In this document: one piece after another, positions 1 through 8,264 of the stretch
How the letters are laid out: each line of letters opens with the position of its first letter
Position numbering within the stretch: position 1 is the stretch's first letter
Source: Akkermansiaceae bacterium
GTDB taxonomy: Bacteria > Verrucomicrobiota > Verrucomicrobiia > Verrucomicrobiales > Akkermansiaceae
Length of the DNA: 64,000 nt
Assembly (NCBI GenBank): GCA_018402445.1
Contig: JAGYIT010000017.1
Coordinates: 248,001 to 312,000, forward strand
Direction of reading: 5' to 3'
Notes under the pieces: model-generated
What the model was told of the DNA's origin: nothing
What the model saw: the letters and a program-made list of their open reading frames with translations, nothing else
Database searches by the model: none
Position numbers and translations under genes: made by a program

Positions 1-424
1 CGTGCACCTTGAGGGGATTGGAAAGCGGGCGGTCAATCTTGTTGACGACGACGATGGGCTTGAGGCCTTCCGCGAGCGCTTTACGGAGCACGAAACGGGT
101 CTGCGCCTGCGGGCCGCCTGCCGCATCGACGACGAGGAGCACGCCGTCCACCATTTTCATGACCCGCTCGACCTCGGCACCGAAGTCGGCGTGGCCCGGG
201 GTATCGACGATGTTGATCGTGTAGCCGTCGTAAAGGATCGCGGTGTTCTTCGCCTTGATGGTGATGCCCTTTTCGCGCTCCAGATCCATAGAGTCCATGG
301 CGCGCTCTTGGGTGGCTTGGTTCTCGCGGTAGGTGCCCCCGGCCTTGAGGAGTTGGTCAACGAGGGTGGTTTTCCCATGGTCAACGTGGGCGATGATGGC
401 GAGGTTGCGGATCTTGAGTGACAT
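1..424 (-). CDS. typA: Translational GTPase TypA/BipA, N-terminal part (cut by window edge)
   Basis: The 141 residues present are the start of a ribosome-binding translational GTPase of the TypA/BipA family, which acts in ribosome assembly and stress adaptation. The G domain is clear: the P-loop [10 protein letters not shown] near residue 12, the switch I element GITI, the G3 motif DTPGHADFG and the G4 motif NKID near the cut end. The ATG at 422-424 gives [20 protein letters not shown], the usual N terminus of the family. The gene runs off the left edge, so domains II to V are not seen. LepA and EF-G share the G motifs, but this short N terminus followed by [11 protein letters not shown] fits TypA best. 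Confidence 0.9.
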   Translation of the reverse strand, partial: MSLKIRNLAIIAHVDHGKTTLVDQLLKAGGTYRENQATQERAMDSMDLEREKGITIKAKNTAILYDGYTINIVDTPGHADFGAEVERVMKMVDGVLLVVDAAGGPQAQTRFVLRKALAEGLKPIVVVNKIDRPLSNPLKVH

Positions 425-513
425 AAAATAAGGCGGTTGGAGGCTTTGGGCGCGGGGCTATGCAGGGTTTTTCCCGGTATGGCAAGGCGGGAATGCGGCT
501 CAAATGTGTTGTT

Positions 514-652
514 AACCGCGAATGGACGCGAATTGGCACGAATGAAGAGGGGAAATGAACCGCTATTACGCCAAGGTCGCCAAGCGGGGTATTATGGAAA
601 ATCACGAAGCTCCCTGAATTTCATTTGCGAAAATTCGCGTCCATTCGCGGTT
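514..652. repeat. Inverted repeat in the typA/MFS intergenic region
   Basis: Arms at 514-534 and 632-652 are perfect 21-bp reverse complements with the core AACCGCGAATGGACGCGAA. The loop is about 97 bp. The sequence resembles the CGAATGGACACGAAT-type intergenic repeats scattered in many environmental bacterial genomes. It fills most of the gene-free stretch 425-660, where no coding potential is seen. Function is unknown; a folded 3' end for the MFS transcript or a mobile repeat are both possible. Confidence 0.75.
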
Positions 653-660
653 GGATCTTT

Positions 661-1878
661 TCACTCCCCCGGCTTTTTCCCCCGGTAGAACAGGCCGAAG
701 GCGATCCAGCACACGGCGATGATGGCGGTGAGGATCCACCAGAAATTCTGCCAGCCCGCGCCGGTTTCATCGACGCAGACGGCGCGCAGCCAGGCACAGA
801 ACAGCGCGCCGACCAAGGGGCCGATGCCGGATGTCATCAGGCCGAACAAACCCTGCGCCTGCCCGCGCATGGCGGGATCGACGCGACGGTCGAGATAGAC
901 CTGGGCGGTGACGAAATAGATCGTGTAGCAGACGCCGTGCAGCGCGACGCCGGCGACATGCCATGCGACGATTCCGGTGAGCCCCGCGTAGCCGCTGAGG
1001 CCGTAGCGCAGGACGGAAAGGCCCAGCCCCCACATCAGCAGGGTCTTGAGGCGGAAGCGCACCATCAGGAACCCTAGCAGCGGCATCGCAGCGATCTCGC
1101 TCCACTGGCCGACGGTCATACTGGCGGTCGGGGTCTTGTCTCCAAGCATTGCGAACATTTCCGTGGAATACATGTAGAACGCGACGAGCGGCACGGAAAA
1201 CAGCCCGGTGACGGCGAAGAGCACGGCGTGGTCGCGGTGGCGGAACAGCGAGAACGCACCGAAACCGAGCGCACTGCGCCACGATTTTCCCTGCCCCAGC
1301 GGCGGGGTGTTCGGCACGCCGAAGGAAATGATTCCCGCGAAGATCCGCGCCCCGGCGGCGGCGTATCCGACGACGAGGCTGCTGTCTGCGTCGAGCGCAT
1401 AGCTCGTCAGGAAACCGGCGGCCATCCAGCCCAGCGTCGCGCCCAGCCTCACCAGCGGGTAACGCTTTTCCCCATCATCGAGGTTCGCGAGGCTGATGGT
1501 GGCGAGCAGCCCCCAGGTGGGCCCGGAGACGGTCGCATAAAACGCGATCCCGGCGATGAACCACCAAGGATGCAGCCCGATATCGAGCGCCCCGAAGGCC
1601 AGGAAAATGGCGACCGCGCCGAGCAGGGAGCTCCAGCCCATGAGTTTCTGCGCGGCGATGCGCTCGTCTGCCAGCGCACCGCCGATGAGCGGGGAAAACA
1701 GCGAGCAGATCGGCACGACGGCGAACACGGCGGCGACCCAGCCCTCCAGCCCCTCGGCCTTGAGGACGTTAGTGAGCGAGGGCACCCAGAAGCCCGGCGC
1801 CATACCATGGAAAAACGAAAGCGCCCAAAGCCGCACGAACACACCCTTGGCCTCGATCCGTTTCACCACGCGCCACAC
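661..1878 (-). CDS. MFS permease of the nucleoside:H+ symporter-like group
   Basis: A 405-residue inner-membrane protein with about 12 hydrophobic segments, typical of a major facilitator. The first segment begins near residue 15 (RLWALSFFHGMAPGFWVPSL). A loop holding GGALADERIAAQKLMGWSS after the second segment corresponds to the MFS A-motif region. The pattern resembles the Nuc_H_symport/MFS_1 group common in Verrucomicrobia and Planctomycetes, so nucleoside or sugar uptake with protons is likely, but the substrate cannot be read from the sequence. The start taken is a GTG at 1878; a later ATG at 1806 would remove the first transmembrane segment and is less likely. It lies downstream of nothing obvious and is followed by the inverted repeat at 514-652. 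Confidence 0.8.
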   Translation of the reverse strand: MWRVVKRIEAKGVFVRLWALSFFHGMAPGFWVPSLTNVLKAEGLEGWVAAVFAVVPICSLFSPLIGGALADERIAAQKLMGWSSLLGAVAIFLAFGALDIGLHPWWFIAGIAFYATVSGPTWGLLATISLANLDDGEKRYPLVRLGATLGWMAAGFLTSYALDADSSLVVGYAAAGARIFAGIISFGVPNTPPLGQGKSWRSALGFGAFSLFRHRDHAVLFAVTGLFSVPLVAFYMYSTEMFAMLGDKTPTASMTVGQWSEIAAMPLLGFLMVRFRLKTLLMWGLGLSVLRYGLSGYAGLTGIVAWHVAGVALHGVCYTIYFVTAQVYLDRRVDPAMRGQAQGLFGLMTSGIGPLVGALFCAWLRAVCVDETGAGWQNFWWILTAIIAVCWIAFGLFYRGKKPGE

Positions 1879-1957
1879 CTAGCCGGAAACGCGCGGCTAG
1901 CAAGACTTCTGGTAAATGCGGAAATGCGCGCATCCTCACAAGTCGCTTCGGATGAGC

Positions 1958-3868
1958 TCAGAAGCCCGTCCCTACGCGGTAAAACTCTTTTTGTGGCAAA
2001 GCCTCCCCCGCGAAGTCCGTCGAGATGTTTTCGCCGGACTGAAAGGTCGTCGCCAGCCGCCGTGGCACCCATGAATCCGCTTCCAGGGTCGCTGACGACT
2101 CGATCCAATACGGGGCAAACCGAACCGGTGTGAACGTGAAGCGCCTTGTTGCGGCATCGTAAACGGGCGAAACCGGCCCACTCGCCGCGTTGTTGGGATT
2201 CGTATTGAGCTGGAATTCCAAGCGGTTTGACAGGCCGTCCTTGTCGGGATCGTCGTTCGGGTGCCTCCCGCTGCCAAGCGCGCCCGTGGCGTTGCTGCCG
2301 AAATGGGCGATCATCCAGTCATCCGGCAAACCGTCGGAAGGCGTTTGGTCAGCGGATAGCCCCACCACCGTGAAGCGGGTCGCACGGCTGGTGTGCGTCC
2401 CGTCACTGAATTGTATGAGAGCATGATCGTAGGAAGAGCCAGCCGCGATCTGGGCGTCCGATAATCTCGGAGCAATGAAAAAGCCCGCCGGCGCATAAAC
2501 CAGCTCCATGCCATTTAGCGAAAACGTTCCCGAAACGGACGTGCTGCTCACCAACACGGGTGTCAGCGGATCCCCTTGCCGATCGTAAGCCCTGAGCTGG
2601 AAGCGATTCAAACCCAACACACCCGGCGGAAAGGTTCCGAAAGACGGACTGGTCGTCACGATGGATATCGCCCGATTGATTGCGAATGGTGGGGTGTTGG
2701 AAACGGGATAGCCGAATTGAATCCGATCGATGTCATAAGCGCCGAGCGCCAATGCGTCGGTGTTCGACTGGAAAAACATGACGGCGTCTTTCAGGAGCGG
2801 CTCGGGTTCATTCGGATCCTCGCTTGAATGCGCCAAACCCAGCGCGTGCCCGATCTCATGCGTCAGCACCCGCTTGAACCTTGCGGAACTCTGGAGCAAG
2901 GGGGCGTTCGTCACGCTTTCCATCACTACGTATCCATACAACCTCTCCTCGAATCCAGTCGAACCGATGATCCCTCCACTGAATGCAGTGTCTGGCAGGA
3001 GAAACCCGCCGCCGCCGATCCCCAGGACCCCGCTCGTGTTTACGCTGGCGAAATTGTCGTGTAGCTGGATGCGCAGTTTGCCATCGGTGACGTTAATCAG
3101 GTTCGCGCCTTGCCCGAAAGACTGCACGCCGTCGAAGCGGAATTTCAGCGACGACGCCGCGGCCCAGGCATTCAGCGCTTCCGCAACAGCGGCCAAAGCC
3201 CCCGCCTGATCCATCCCGGTCGGCAGCTTGGTCGCATCCACATCCACCAGGTAACCGATAGGCTGGCCGCCATCGCCGGTCGTAAACCGGGTGGGGCGGC
3301 CCTCCGTTTCAGAATATCCTGAAACCGTCACCTTGGAACCGGGCACGCCATTATTCGACTGATCCACCAAAATCCCGCCATCGCCCTCCTGCACCGCCAC
3401 CGGAGAGGGTCGCTTGCCTTGTGCTCCATTTTTGAAAAACTGGCACATCTTCCCGCAGCCCTCATGGGCGCGCATCGCCCGCAATCCCGACGCCTTCCAG
3501 CGCCCTTCGGCATCGTGATCCAACATCATCGCGTAGGATTTCCCCACCTCCAGATCCAGAAATTCCGAACTGTAGTGGGAAACCCTGCCGACACTCCCAC
3601 CCATCGTGATTACCTCGATCCGGCTCTCCAACCGCCCTTTGTATGTTTTCAGCAATTTGAGCCCGTATTTGGTCCGCACCAAACCATCCTCCCCCTCATA
3701 GGAATCCCTCTCCTCCACCTGCAGCTTGGCGACCGCCAAACTCCGCTCAAATGCCTCATCATCGCTATCCGGCTCAAGACAGCCCGCATGAGTCAATGAT
3801 ATCATCGCGATCCACGCCCACGGAATCCTTAAAACTTTGGAAACCGCGTGGCGCAGAAAGAATTTCAT
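1958..3868 (-). CDS. Secreted matrixin-like zinc metalloprotease with DPDxDGLSN tail
   Basis: A 636-residue exported protein. The N terminus has a basic start and a hydrophobic stretch ending in THAGCLEP, which could be a Sec signal or a poor lipobox. Residues 337-347 are HEIGHALGLAH, the extended HExxHxxGxxH zinc-binding motif of matrixins/metzincins, with the catalytic Glu at 338. The region after residue 380 looks like a cadherin/Ig-type beta domain. Around residue 540 comes DGLPDDW, then DPDKDGLSNRLEF, the calcium-binding-like repeat that precedes the C-terminal domain in many verrucomicrobial secreted proteins. The end, EFYRVGTGF, is the usual terminus. Likely role is extracellular proteolysis; substrate unknown. 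A gutted paralogue lies at 11249-11574. Confidence 0.85.
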   Translation of the reverse strand: MKFFLRHAVSKVLRIPWAWIAMISLTHAGCLEPDSDDEAFERSLAVAKLQVEERDSYEGEDGLVRTKYGLKLLKTYKGRLESRIEVITMGGSVGRVSHYSSEFLDLEVGKSYAMMLDHDAEGRWKASGLRAMRAHEGCGKMCQFFKNGAQGKRPSPVAVQEGDGGILVDQSNNGVPGSKVTVSGYSETEGRPTRFTTGDGGQPIGYLVDVDATKLPTGMDQAGALAAVAEALNAWAAASSLKFRFDGVQSFGQGANLINVTDGKLRIQLHDNFASVNTSGVLGIGGGGFLLPDTAFSGGIIGSTGFEERLYGYVVMESVTNAPLLQSSARFKRVLTHEIGHALGLAHSSEDPNEPEPLLKDAVMFFQSNTDALALGAYDIDRIQFGYPVSNTPPFAINRAISIVTTSPSFGTFPPGVLGLNRFQLRAYDRQGDPLTPVLVSSTSVSGTFSLNGMELVYAPAGFFIAPRLSDAQIAAGSSYDHALIQFSDGTHTSRATRFTVVGLSADQTPSDGLPDDWMIAHFGSNATGALGSGRHPNDDPDKDGLSNRLEFQLNTNPNNAASGPVSPVYDAATRRFTFTPVRFAPYWIESSATLEADSWVPRRLATTFQSGENISTDFAGEALPQKEFYRVGTGF

Positions 3869-4072
3869 AGGGGGCTTTTATCGAATCGAACCTTGATGGC
3901 ATGATGCCTCAAATACCCTGTTTTCCCAGAATTTTTTCGGCTCTCCCGAACATTCAGTGAGCTGTGTTCGGATGGCCATCGATTCTCAGGCCGCCCGCGA
4001 TCCAGTATCCCTATGGCGTGGAAGTTCTCGAAGCGGCGCTAGCCGCGCGCCCTGCGGCGGTGGCGGACACTA

Positions 4073-4231
4073 TTACGTTGTGGATGTTCCAGGTGAAAGA
4101 GGCGGGTTGTAGGCGTAGTCAACGACGCTTCCGTCCGGGCGAAGGTGGCGCGAGAGTTGGCCGTCGGTGTCGTAAAAGTATCTGAAGGTATGGGCGCCGG
4201 GGAGGCCGGCGAGGGCTTGGGTTTCGGAGGC
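4073..4231 (-). pseudogene. RHS/YD-repeat protein fragment
   Basis: An open stretch of about 52 codons on the minus strand reads RYFYDTDGQLSRHLRPDGSV, then DYAYNPPLSPGTSTT and stop. The YDTDGQL...YAYN pattern is the YD repeat of RHS/teneurin-type proteins. An in-frame stop lies directly upstream and no start or other repeat remains, so this is a remnant of a large surface or toxin protein. It lies in the gene-poor stretch between the metalloprotease and the carbonic anhydrase. Confidence 0.55.
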
Positions 4232-4337
4232 TTACCTTCCCGCCGCGCCACTGTTCTATCTTCCTGGAAACTTATGATTTTGCAACGTTGCCCGTTTGCC
4301 AAACGTCCGTGCGCAGATCCATCCCGCCCGAGGCTTT

Positions 4338-4480
4338 TGACTGCGGCGGTTCTCATCCGCCGCTTTTTGGGTGAGTGATGGAAAAACGAAGGTATCCGGT
4401 AGCAACCCGTCGTCCCGCCAAACAAAGCCGCCCTTGAGAGCTGTGAATCAAGAATCACAGCAGTCCAGAGCCTGCGGCGC
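4338..4480. repeat. Interspersed repeat, copy 1, with terminator-like hairpin
   Basis: About 100 bp of this stretch, from the GCGGCGG hairpin to the ACAAAGC segment, is nearly identical to 8067-8160. It holds the palindrome GCGGCGG-N7-CCGCCGC followed by TTTTT, which resembles a rho-independent terminator reading rightwards. A second small hairpin, CTGTGA...TCACAG, is at 4440-4459. The rest of 4232-4710 shows no gene. Confidence 0.65.
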
Positions 4481-4710
4481 ACGCTACTTGGTTGTCAGAT
4501 TTTCACGCACGAACTTCTACTACGCCTGCTCCAGATATCCTCCAGCAGAAATGTTGCGATGAAGCACCTGGTACCCAAAAACTTCCGCAGGGATGCCTAG
4601 GCTGGCCGATAGGCTGAAACTGCCACAGAATGGGTAGGGCTGCGCTGTAATACTTCGACTTGAACCCCGGTGCAACGGAGCAGGTCGTACAAAAAAATCT
4701 GCGTGGCCGA

Positions 4711-5414
4711 TTATTTCAGGAGCTCCACAGCACCGGTGTGAAGGTTGTAGATTCCACCCACCAGTTTGATTTCGCCGTTTTTCTCCATTTCTGCTAGGAT
4801 CGGGCTGTTTTTGCGGATGTCCGCGAGGGTGATTTCCACGTTCTTCAGAATCACCGCTTCGACGAATTTCTTATTTTTTGAGTTCCGCTCATCTTCGGGA
4901 AAATCCTTGGCCGATGCGTCCACTGCGGGTTTGATTTTTCCAACAGAGCGGTGAGGTTGCCCATTTTCACATGATCGCAAGCACCTTTCACGGCGCCGCA
5001 AGCTTCGTGACCGAGGACCATGACCAGCTTGGCTCCAGCCGCCTTGGTGGCAAATTCCATCGAGCCGAGGATGTCTTCGTTTTCGATATTGCCCGCGACG
5101 CGAGCGACGAAGACATCGCCGATGTTCTGATCGAAAACCAGCTCCACGGGCACGCGGGAATCGAGACAAGAAAGGATGACGGCTTGCGGGAACTGTCCCT
5201 TCGCCGTCGCTTCCACTTCGGCTTTGGTGTTTTTGTGGTTGGTGGTCGCGCCGTCCACGAAGCGTTTGTTTCCAGCCATGAGGTCGGCAAGAACTTCATC
5301 TGGCTTCAGGGCTTTTTGTTTTTCCGAGGTGAGAACGGTCTCGGCGGAGGCGGCTGAGAAACCCAGGCAAAGCCCGAGAGCGACGAGTGGTAGGAACGCG
5401 ATTTGTTTTTTCAT
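4711..5414 (-). CDS. Exported beta-class carbonic anhydrase (one frameshift)
   Basis: Zinc enzyme interconverting CO2 and bicarbonate. The protein starts MKKQIAFLPLVALGLCLGFS and has a Sec signal peptide ending ASA at about residue 24, so it should act in the periplasm. Beta-class zinc ligands are present: Cys83-x-Asp85-x-Arg87 (CLDSR) and His136-x-x-Cys139 (HEAC). The frame is broken in the A-run of the coding strand at 4935-4939: the first frame continues past LLEK into a non-homologous tail, while the next frame carries the expected KPAVDASAKDF and ends in LHTGAVELLK. One extra A would restore it. This looks like a homopolymer error but could be real loss of function. Upstream is the leader shared with the PEP-CTERM genes. 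Confidence 0.8.
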
Positions 5415-5424
5415 GGTTGGCTGC

Positions 5425-5470
5425 AGGAATTTGCTTGCTGCGGGAGGCTCCTGAAAGAGCCATTGGACAG
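5425..5470 (-). promoter_or_regulatory. Shared leader, copy 1 (carbonic anhydrase)
   Basis: On the coding strand this leader reads GGCTCTTTCAGGAGCC (a small hairpin), then TCCCGCAGCAAGCAAATTC, ending about 15 nt before the carbonic anhydrase ATG. Very similar leaders precede the PEP-CTERM genes at 5495 and 8265. Placement suggests a 5' untranslated control element, but mechanism is unknown. Confidence 0.5.
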
Positions 5471-5494
5471 GCACGGTGGGTGGGTAAAAGGGGG

Positions 5495-6130
5495 TTACCT
5501 GCGTCGCCTCCGCCACACCGAGGCCGCCAGGGCATAGCAGCCGAGGGCCACAGCGGCAGGCTCGGGCACGACGGTGATCGAACCGCCGCCGTTGGAAAAC
5601 GGCACGCCGGTGAAGGTCGTCGGCTCGGTAAAAAAAGAAAAATTTGAATTGGAACTAAAGCCCAGCGAAAATGTCGCCGCCCGGACGTCGGCTGCGACGG
5701 TGAAATTTACGGTGCCGATCGACGAGGTCTGATAGGGCGCGCCAACATTCAAGTCACCGTTGGAAAGGATCATGAAGTTTGCCTCGCCTGCCGAGGGTGT
5801 CGAGTTGTTAACAACCGTGGCCGTCAGTGCACTCGGTGTATTGAGCGGCGTGTAAAGGTCGTTCACGCCGGTAACGACCCACGTTGAAATCGACAGGAGA
5901 TCTGGGGTGATCGGATTGCCGCTCCATGTGATGCCGGACACCGTCCAGTTAAGGACGGCATCGAAAGCGAGCGTGTTAAACGTATCCGTGCCCGAGGTAC
6001 TCATCGTGAGCGTGATCACCTGGGAATTCGTGCCGTCCATTTCTGTCGGACTGGTGTAGGCCGGGAAACTAACGACCGTCGCTGCCACCAGCGGAGCTTG
6101 GATCGCGGCCGTGCCAAATCCGCCGAGCAT
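5495..6130 (-). CDS. PEP-CTERM sorting-domain protein
   Basis: Exported protein of about 211 residues, sorted by the exosortase system. The C terminus shows the PEP-CTERM signal: VVPEP, a hydrophobic segment (AAVALGCYALAASVW) and a basic end RRRRR. The middle is a Ser/Thr/Asn-rich beta-type domain without a recognised family. The start is uncertain. The frame is open to 6304, but that extension is made of the shared leader and an intergenic repeat, so the ATG at 6130 (MLGGFGTAAIQAPLVAATVV) is preferred. Compared with the carbonic anhydrase leader, an ATC stands where an ATG would be expected about 25 nt upstream. No exosortase gene lies in the window. Confidence 0.75.
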   Translation of the reverse strand: MLGGFGTAAIQAPLVAATVVSFPAYTSPTEMDGTNSQVITLTMSTSGTDTFNTLAFDAVLNWTVSGITWSGNPITPDLLSISTWVVTGVNDLYTPLNTPSALTATVVNNSTPSAGEANFMILSNGDLNVGAPYQTSSIGTVNFTVAADVRAATFSLGFSSNSNFSFFTEPTTFTGVPFSNGGGSITVVPEPAAVALGCYALAASVWRRRRR

Positions 6131-6159
6131 TAGCCAAACTTTTCCCTTGCGGATTGCTG

Positions 6160-6206
6160 CTAAGAATTTGCTTGCTGCGGGAGGCTGTTGGAAAATCCAT
6201 TGGGTC
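6160..6206 (-). promoter_or_regulatory. Shared leader, copy 2 (PEP-CTERM gene at 5495)
   Basis: The coding strand carries CAGCCTCCCGCAGCAAGCAA, matching the carbonic anhydrase leader almost exactly, but the GGCTC/GAGCC hairpin arm is degraded here. It lies 30-75 nt upstream of the chosen ATG. Confidence 0.45.
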
Positions 6207-6220
6207 GGACCAGCCTGCTT

Positions 6221-6273
6221 GTCGTAGCCTTCTTGGCCTTTGTAGCCTCGGCGAAGTAGGCGGCGAAGACCGG
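6221..6273. repeat. GTCGTAGCC...GCGAAG repeat, copy 1
   Basis: Contains GTCGTAGCCTTCTTGGCC, then TGTAGC and GCGAAGTAGGCGGCGAAG. Nearly the same text occurs at 35301-35368, a short form at 8187-8217, and a compact form inside ileS at 13090-13127. The unit is partly palindromic (CTTC...GAAG). Confidence 0.65.
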
Positions 6274-6440
6274 AGAGCGGAGAGCTGGTGGTTGGATCTT
6301 TCACTTCAGATACATAATTCTAGCTTTACAGTCCGCTCTGCAAGAATTATTTCGTGAAATCAACTGTAAGTAGTCAACGCCGGTCCCAAAATTCAGCCTC
6401 TAAAATATCAATCCGATAGGATTCCCACTACCGGAAAGGA

Positions 6441-7265
6441 TCAGCAGCGCGCTCGGCGGCGGTTGCGGTAAGCCGCAAAGCCGGCTGTGGACAAGGCTAG
6501 CATGGCATACGTCCCGGGCTCAGGGACAACCGAAACACCGATGCTCTCGATGGAGACACCGGCTTCCGCCGTGCTGGCCGAACCGAACTGGGAAAGCAGG
6601 ATGGCGCCGAAAATAGGATCATTTACGGAACCCGAACCAAAACCCGCCGTGGCGTGGAGCGAGAGGTTGTCGAAATCGGGCCCGACGTAGAGGTTGATGA
6701 AGTCGTTGGCGTTGCCAGCGACCATGTTGATCTCGGCGCGCAGGGCGTAGTCCTGCCCGATCGTTAAAACATTGGTGCCGTAGACAAACGGGTAACCGCT
6801 TTGTCCATTGACCCGCGCACCGAAGACAAATCCCGCATCCTGGGCGAGGACGACTAGCCGCGCACTCGCGAAGTTTCCGCTGGTGGTCGAAGCGGTCGTT
6901 GTGTTGAGCGCCGCGAAGTAGGAAGGATTGCTGGCCGACGGAGCAGATACATTGAGGAAGAGGTCGAAATTGAGGACGGTGGAACCGCTGGCCGGCTGGG
7001 TGATCTGCGCGGGGAAAGGCAGGAAGGCATCCTGGTTGTTGACCGTGGCACCGCCGGGCCAGGACACACGGCCATTGGTGACGGTCAACGGCAAGGTAGT
7101 CTGGGTGTTGTATTGCGCCCAGCCGTTCTGGCCGGCCAGAGCACCGTCGGTGTAGCTCGGGCGGGAGAAATCGGCGGAGACGAGGACTTGGGCACCGGAG
7201 GCGTCAAGAGACGATGCGAACGTAATGAGACCCGTAAGAGCGAGGAGGCTGAAGGAATGTTTCAT
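6441..7265 (-). CDS. PEP-CTERM sorting-domain protein
   Basis: A 274-residue exported protein. The start ATG at 7265 gives MKHSFSLLALTGLITFASS, a good signal peptide; a longer frame to 7334 only adds leader-like sequence. The body is a lectin/jelly-roll-like beta domain (DFSRPSYTDGALAGQNGW near the mature N terminus), a common arrangement in verrucomicrobial PEP-CTERM proteins. The end has VVPEP, a hydrophobic helix and the basic tail YRNRRRARC. Likely a secreted or surface-anchored component of the extracellular matrix. The leader contains GGCTCTTTCA and an AACGACCATCACAT stretch also seen upstream of gap. Confidence 0.8.
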   Translation of the reverse strand: MKHSFSLLALTGLITFASSLDASGAQVLVSADFSRPSYTDGALAGQNGWAQYNTQTTLPLTVTNGRVSWPGGATVNNQDAFLPFPAQITQPASGSTVLNFDLFLNVSAPSASNPSYFAALNTTTASTTSGNFASARLVVLAQDAGFVFGARVNGQSGYPFVYGTNVLTIGQDYALRAEINMVAGNANDFINLYVGPDFDNLSLHATAGFGSGSVNDPIFGAILLSQFGSASTAEAGVSIESIGVSVVPEPGTYAMLALSTAGFAAYRNRRRARC

Positions 7266-7438
7266 GGAACCTAATAGATGTTTTGATGTGATGGTCGTTG
7301 AAAGAGCCGGTGGCGGGATTGCACTGCCTGTCATAGCATAGCTGTGCCAGCCTAATTCGACGAAAAATATTGAGGATATGAGCGGGATTCAACAAAATAA
7401 ATTTGACGGTTTTGTTACAAATGATGGCACTCATTTTC

Positions 7439-7575
7439 AACCCCAGATTTAGCGTTGAGTGCCGCGTTGGAGCACGTTTCACCAGCACAAGGTATGCCAG
7501 GATGGTCAACCCTCACACCTCCATTCCGCGTCCGTTAGGCATCGTTAGCGCGCGGATTAAACGGGCTCACTTACA
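7439..7575. repeat. Intergenic repeat CCCCAGATTTAGCG, copy 1
   Basis: This block and 9131-9270 share a sequence starting CCCCAGATTTAGCGTTG, with clear similarity over about 130 bp in the same orientation. Both lie just upstream of PEP-CTERM genes on the minus strand. No coding function is apparent. Confidence 0.6.
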
Positions 7576-7632
7576 TTCCACTCCGTTCAGAATCACCAGT
7601 CGCTTCTTGCGGCTGTAAGCTGGAGTGTTTTC

Positions 7633-7711
7633 CTACTGGCTCTCTTTCGGCAGAATATTGAACCATTTCTCCGCCACCTCGGGTGTGGTCAGCTCGCGGT
7701 AGTGCTTGAAC
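7633..7711 (-). pseudogene. Possible tyrosine-recombinase C-terminal tail
   Basis: Minus-strand reading gives FKHYRELTTPEVAEKWFNIL followed by PKESQ and a stop. The HYRE...TPEEAxxWF pattern resembles the last residues of tyrosine integrases in Planctomycetes and Verrucomicrobia. Reading frame is lost exactly where the MITE-like element at 7706 begins, so the gene was truncated there. Identification rests on about 25 residues only. Confidence 0.3.
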
Positions 7712-7968
7712 CTAAATACCGCAGTTGGGTATCAATTTTTCACCGCAGAGTCGCAGAGGTCGCAAAGGAACGCAGAGCTTTGCATGTGGGAAGATAGAAA
7801 ATTTGGAAAAACGATGGAACTGCATGGTTCACCCAATGGGTGAAATGGAATTGCCGTGAAAAATGCCCTGCACTATCCCGAAACACAAACTCTTCTCAGC
7901 GTTCCCTCTGCGACCTCTGCGCCTTTGCGGTGAAAATCTTCGTTTGAACTGCGGATTTTAGGTTGAAG
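7706..7968. mobile_element. MITE-like element related to the IS1380-type remnant
   Basis: About 263 bp bounded by near-perfect inverted ends: left AACCTAAATACCGCAGTT at 7709-7726, and right, read on the minus strand, AACCTAAAATCCGCAGTT at 7947-7964. The same end, AATCCGCAGTTG, bounds the IS1380-like element at 35388-36523. Inside are the hairpin TTCACCCAATGGGTGAA at 7828-7844, also present in that element, and an inverted pair of CACCGCAGAG/GCAGAGGTCGCA repeats at 7740-7777 and 7897-7934. No gene is encoded. It is best read as a non-autonomous derivative. Confidence 0.6.
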
Positions 7969-8066
7969 ATGATGGAGGCCGAGTTTCCTGCCTCCAGCGC
8001 GCTCATCCTGCGAGATCAAAATATCAATCCGCAAGGACTCGTATGACCCCAAAAAATGATGAATTT

Positions 8067-8160
8067 TGGCTGCGGCGGTTCTTATCCGCCGCTTTTTGGG
8101 TTCGTGATGGAAAAACGAAGGTGCCCGGTAGCAACCCGTCGTCCCGCAAAACAAAGCTGT
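8067..8160. repeat. Interspersed repeat, copy 2, with terminator-like hairpin
   Basis: Nearly identical to the block near 4338-4440, including the GCGGCGG-N7-CCGCCGC hairpin followed by TTTTT and the later segment GCAACCCGTCGTCCCGC. The gap 7969-8264 holds this, the short GTCGTAGCC repeat and nothing coding. Confidence 0.65.
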
Positions 8161-8186
8161 TCCATTTTCCTGGGAATGTGTGATTG

Positions 8187-8217
8187 GTCGTAGCCTTGGC
8201 GAAGATTGGAGGGCGGG
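8187..8217. repeat. GTCGTAGCC...GCGAAG repeat, copy 2 (short)
   Basis: Reads GTCGTAGCCTTGGCGAAG followed by GGGCGG. It is a shortened version of the block at 6221-6273 and 35301-35368, lying just downstream of a PEP-CTERM gene stop. Confidence 0.5.
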
Positions 8218-8264
8218 AAAATGGGGGTTACGCCTGCAGGGAGAATGTGAGTCGTTTGCATCTC

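Noticed and set aside
4039..4482. A 147-residue minus-strand protein
   Set aside because: It crosses a repeat shared with 8067-8160 and covers the RHS fragment in a different frame; it has no protein-like features.
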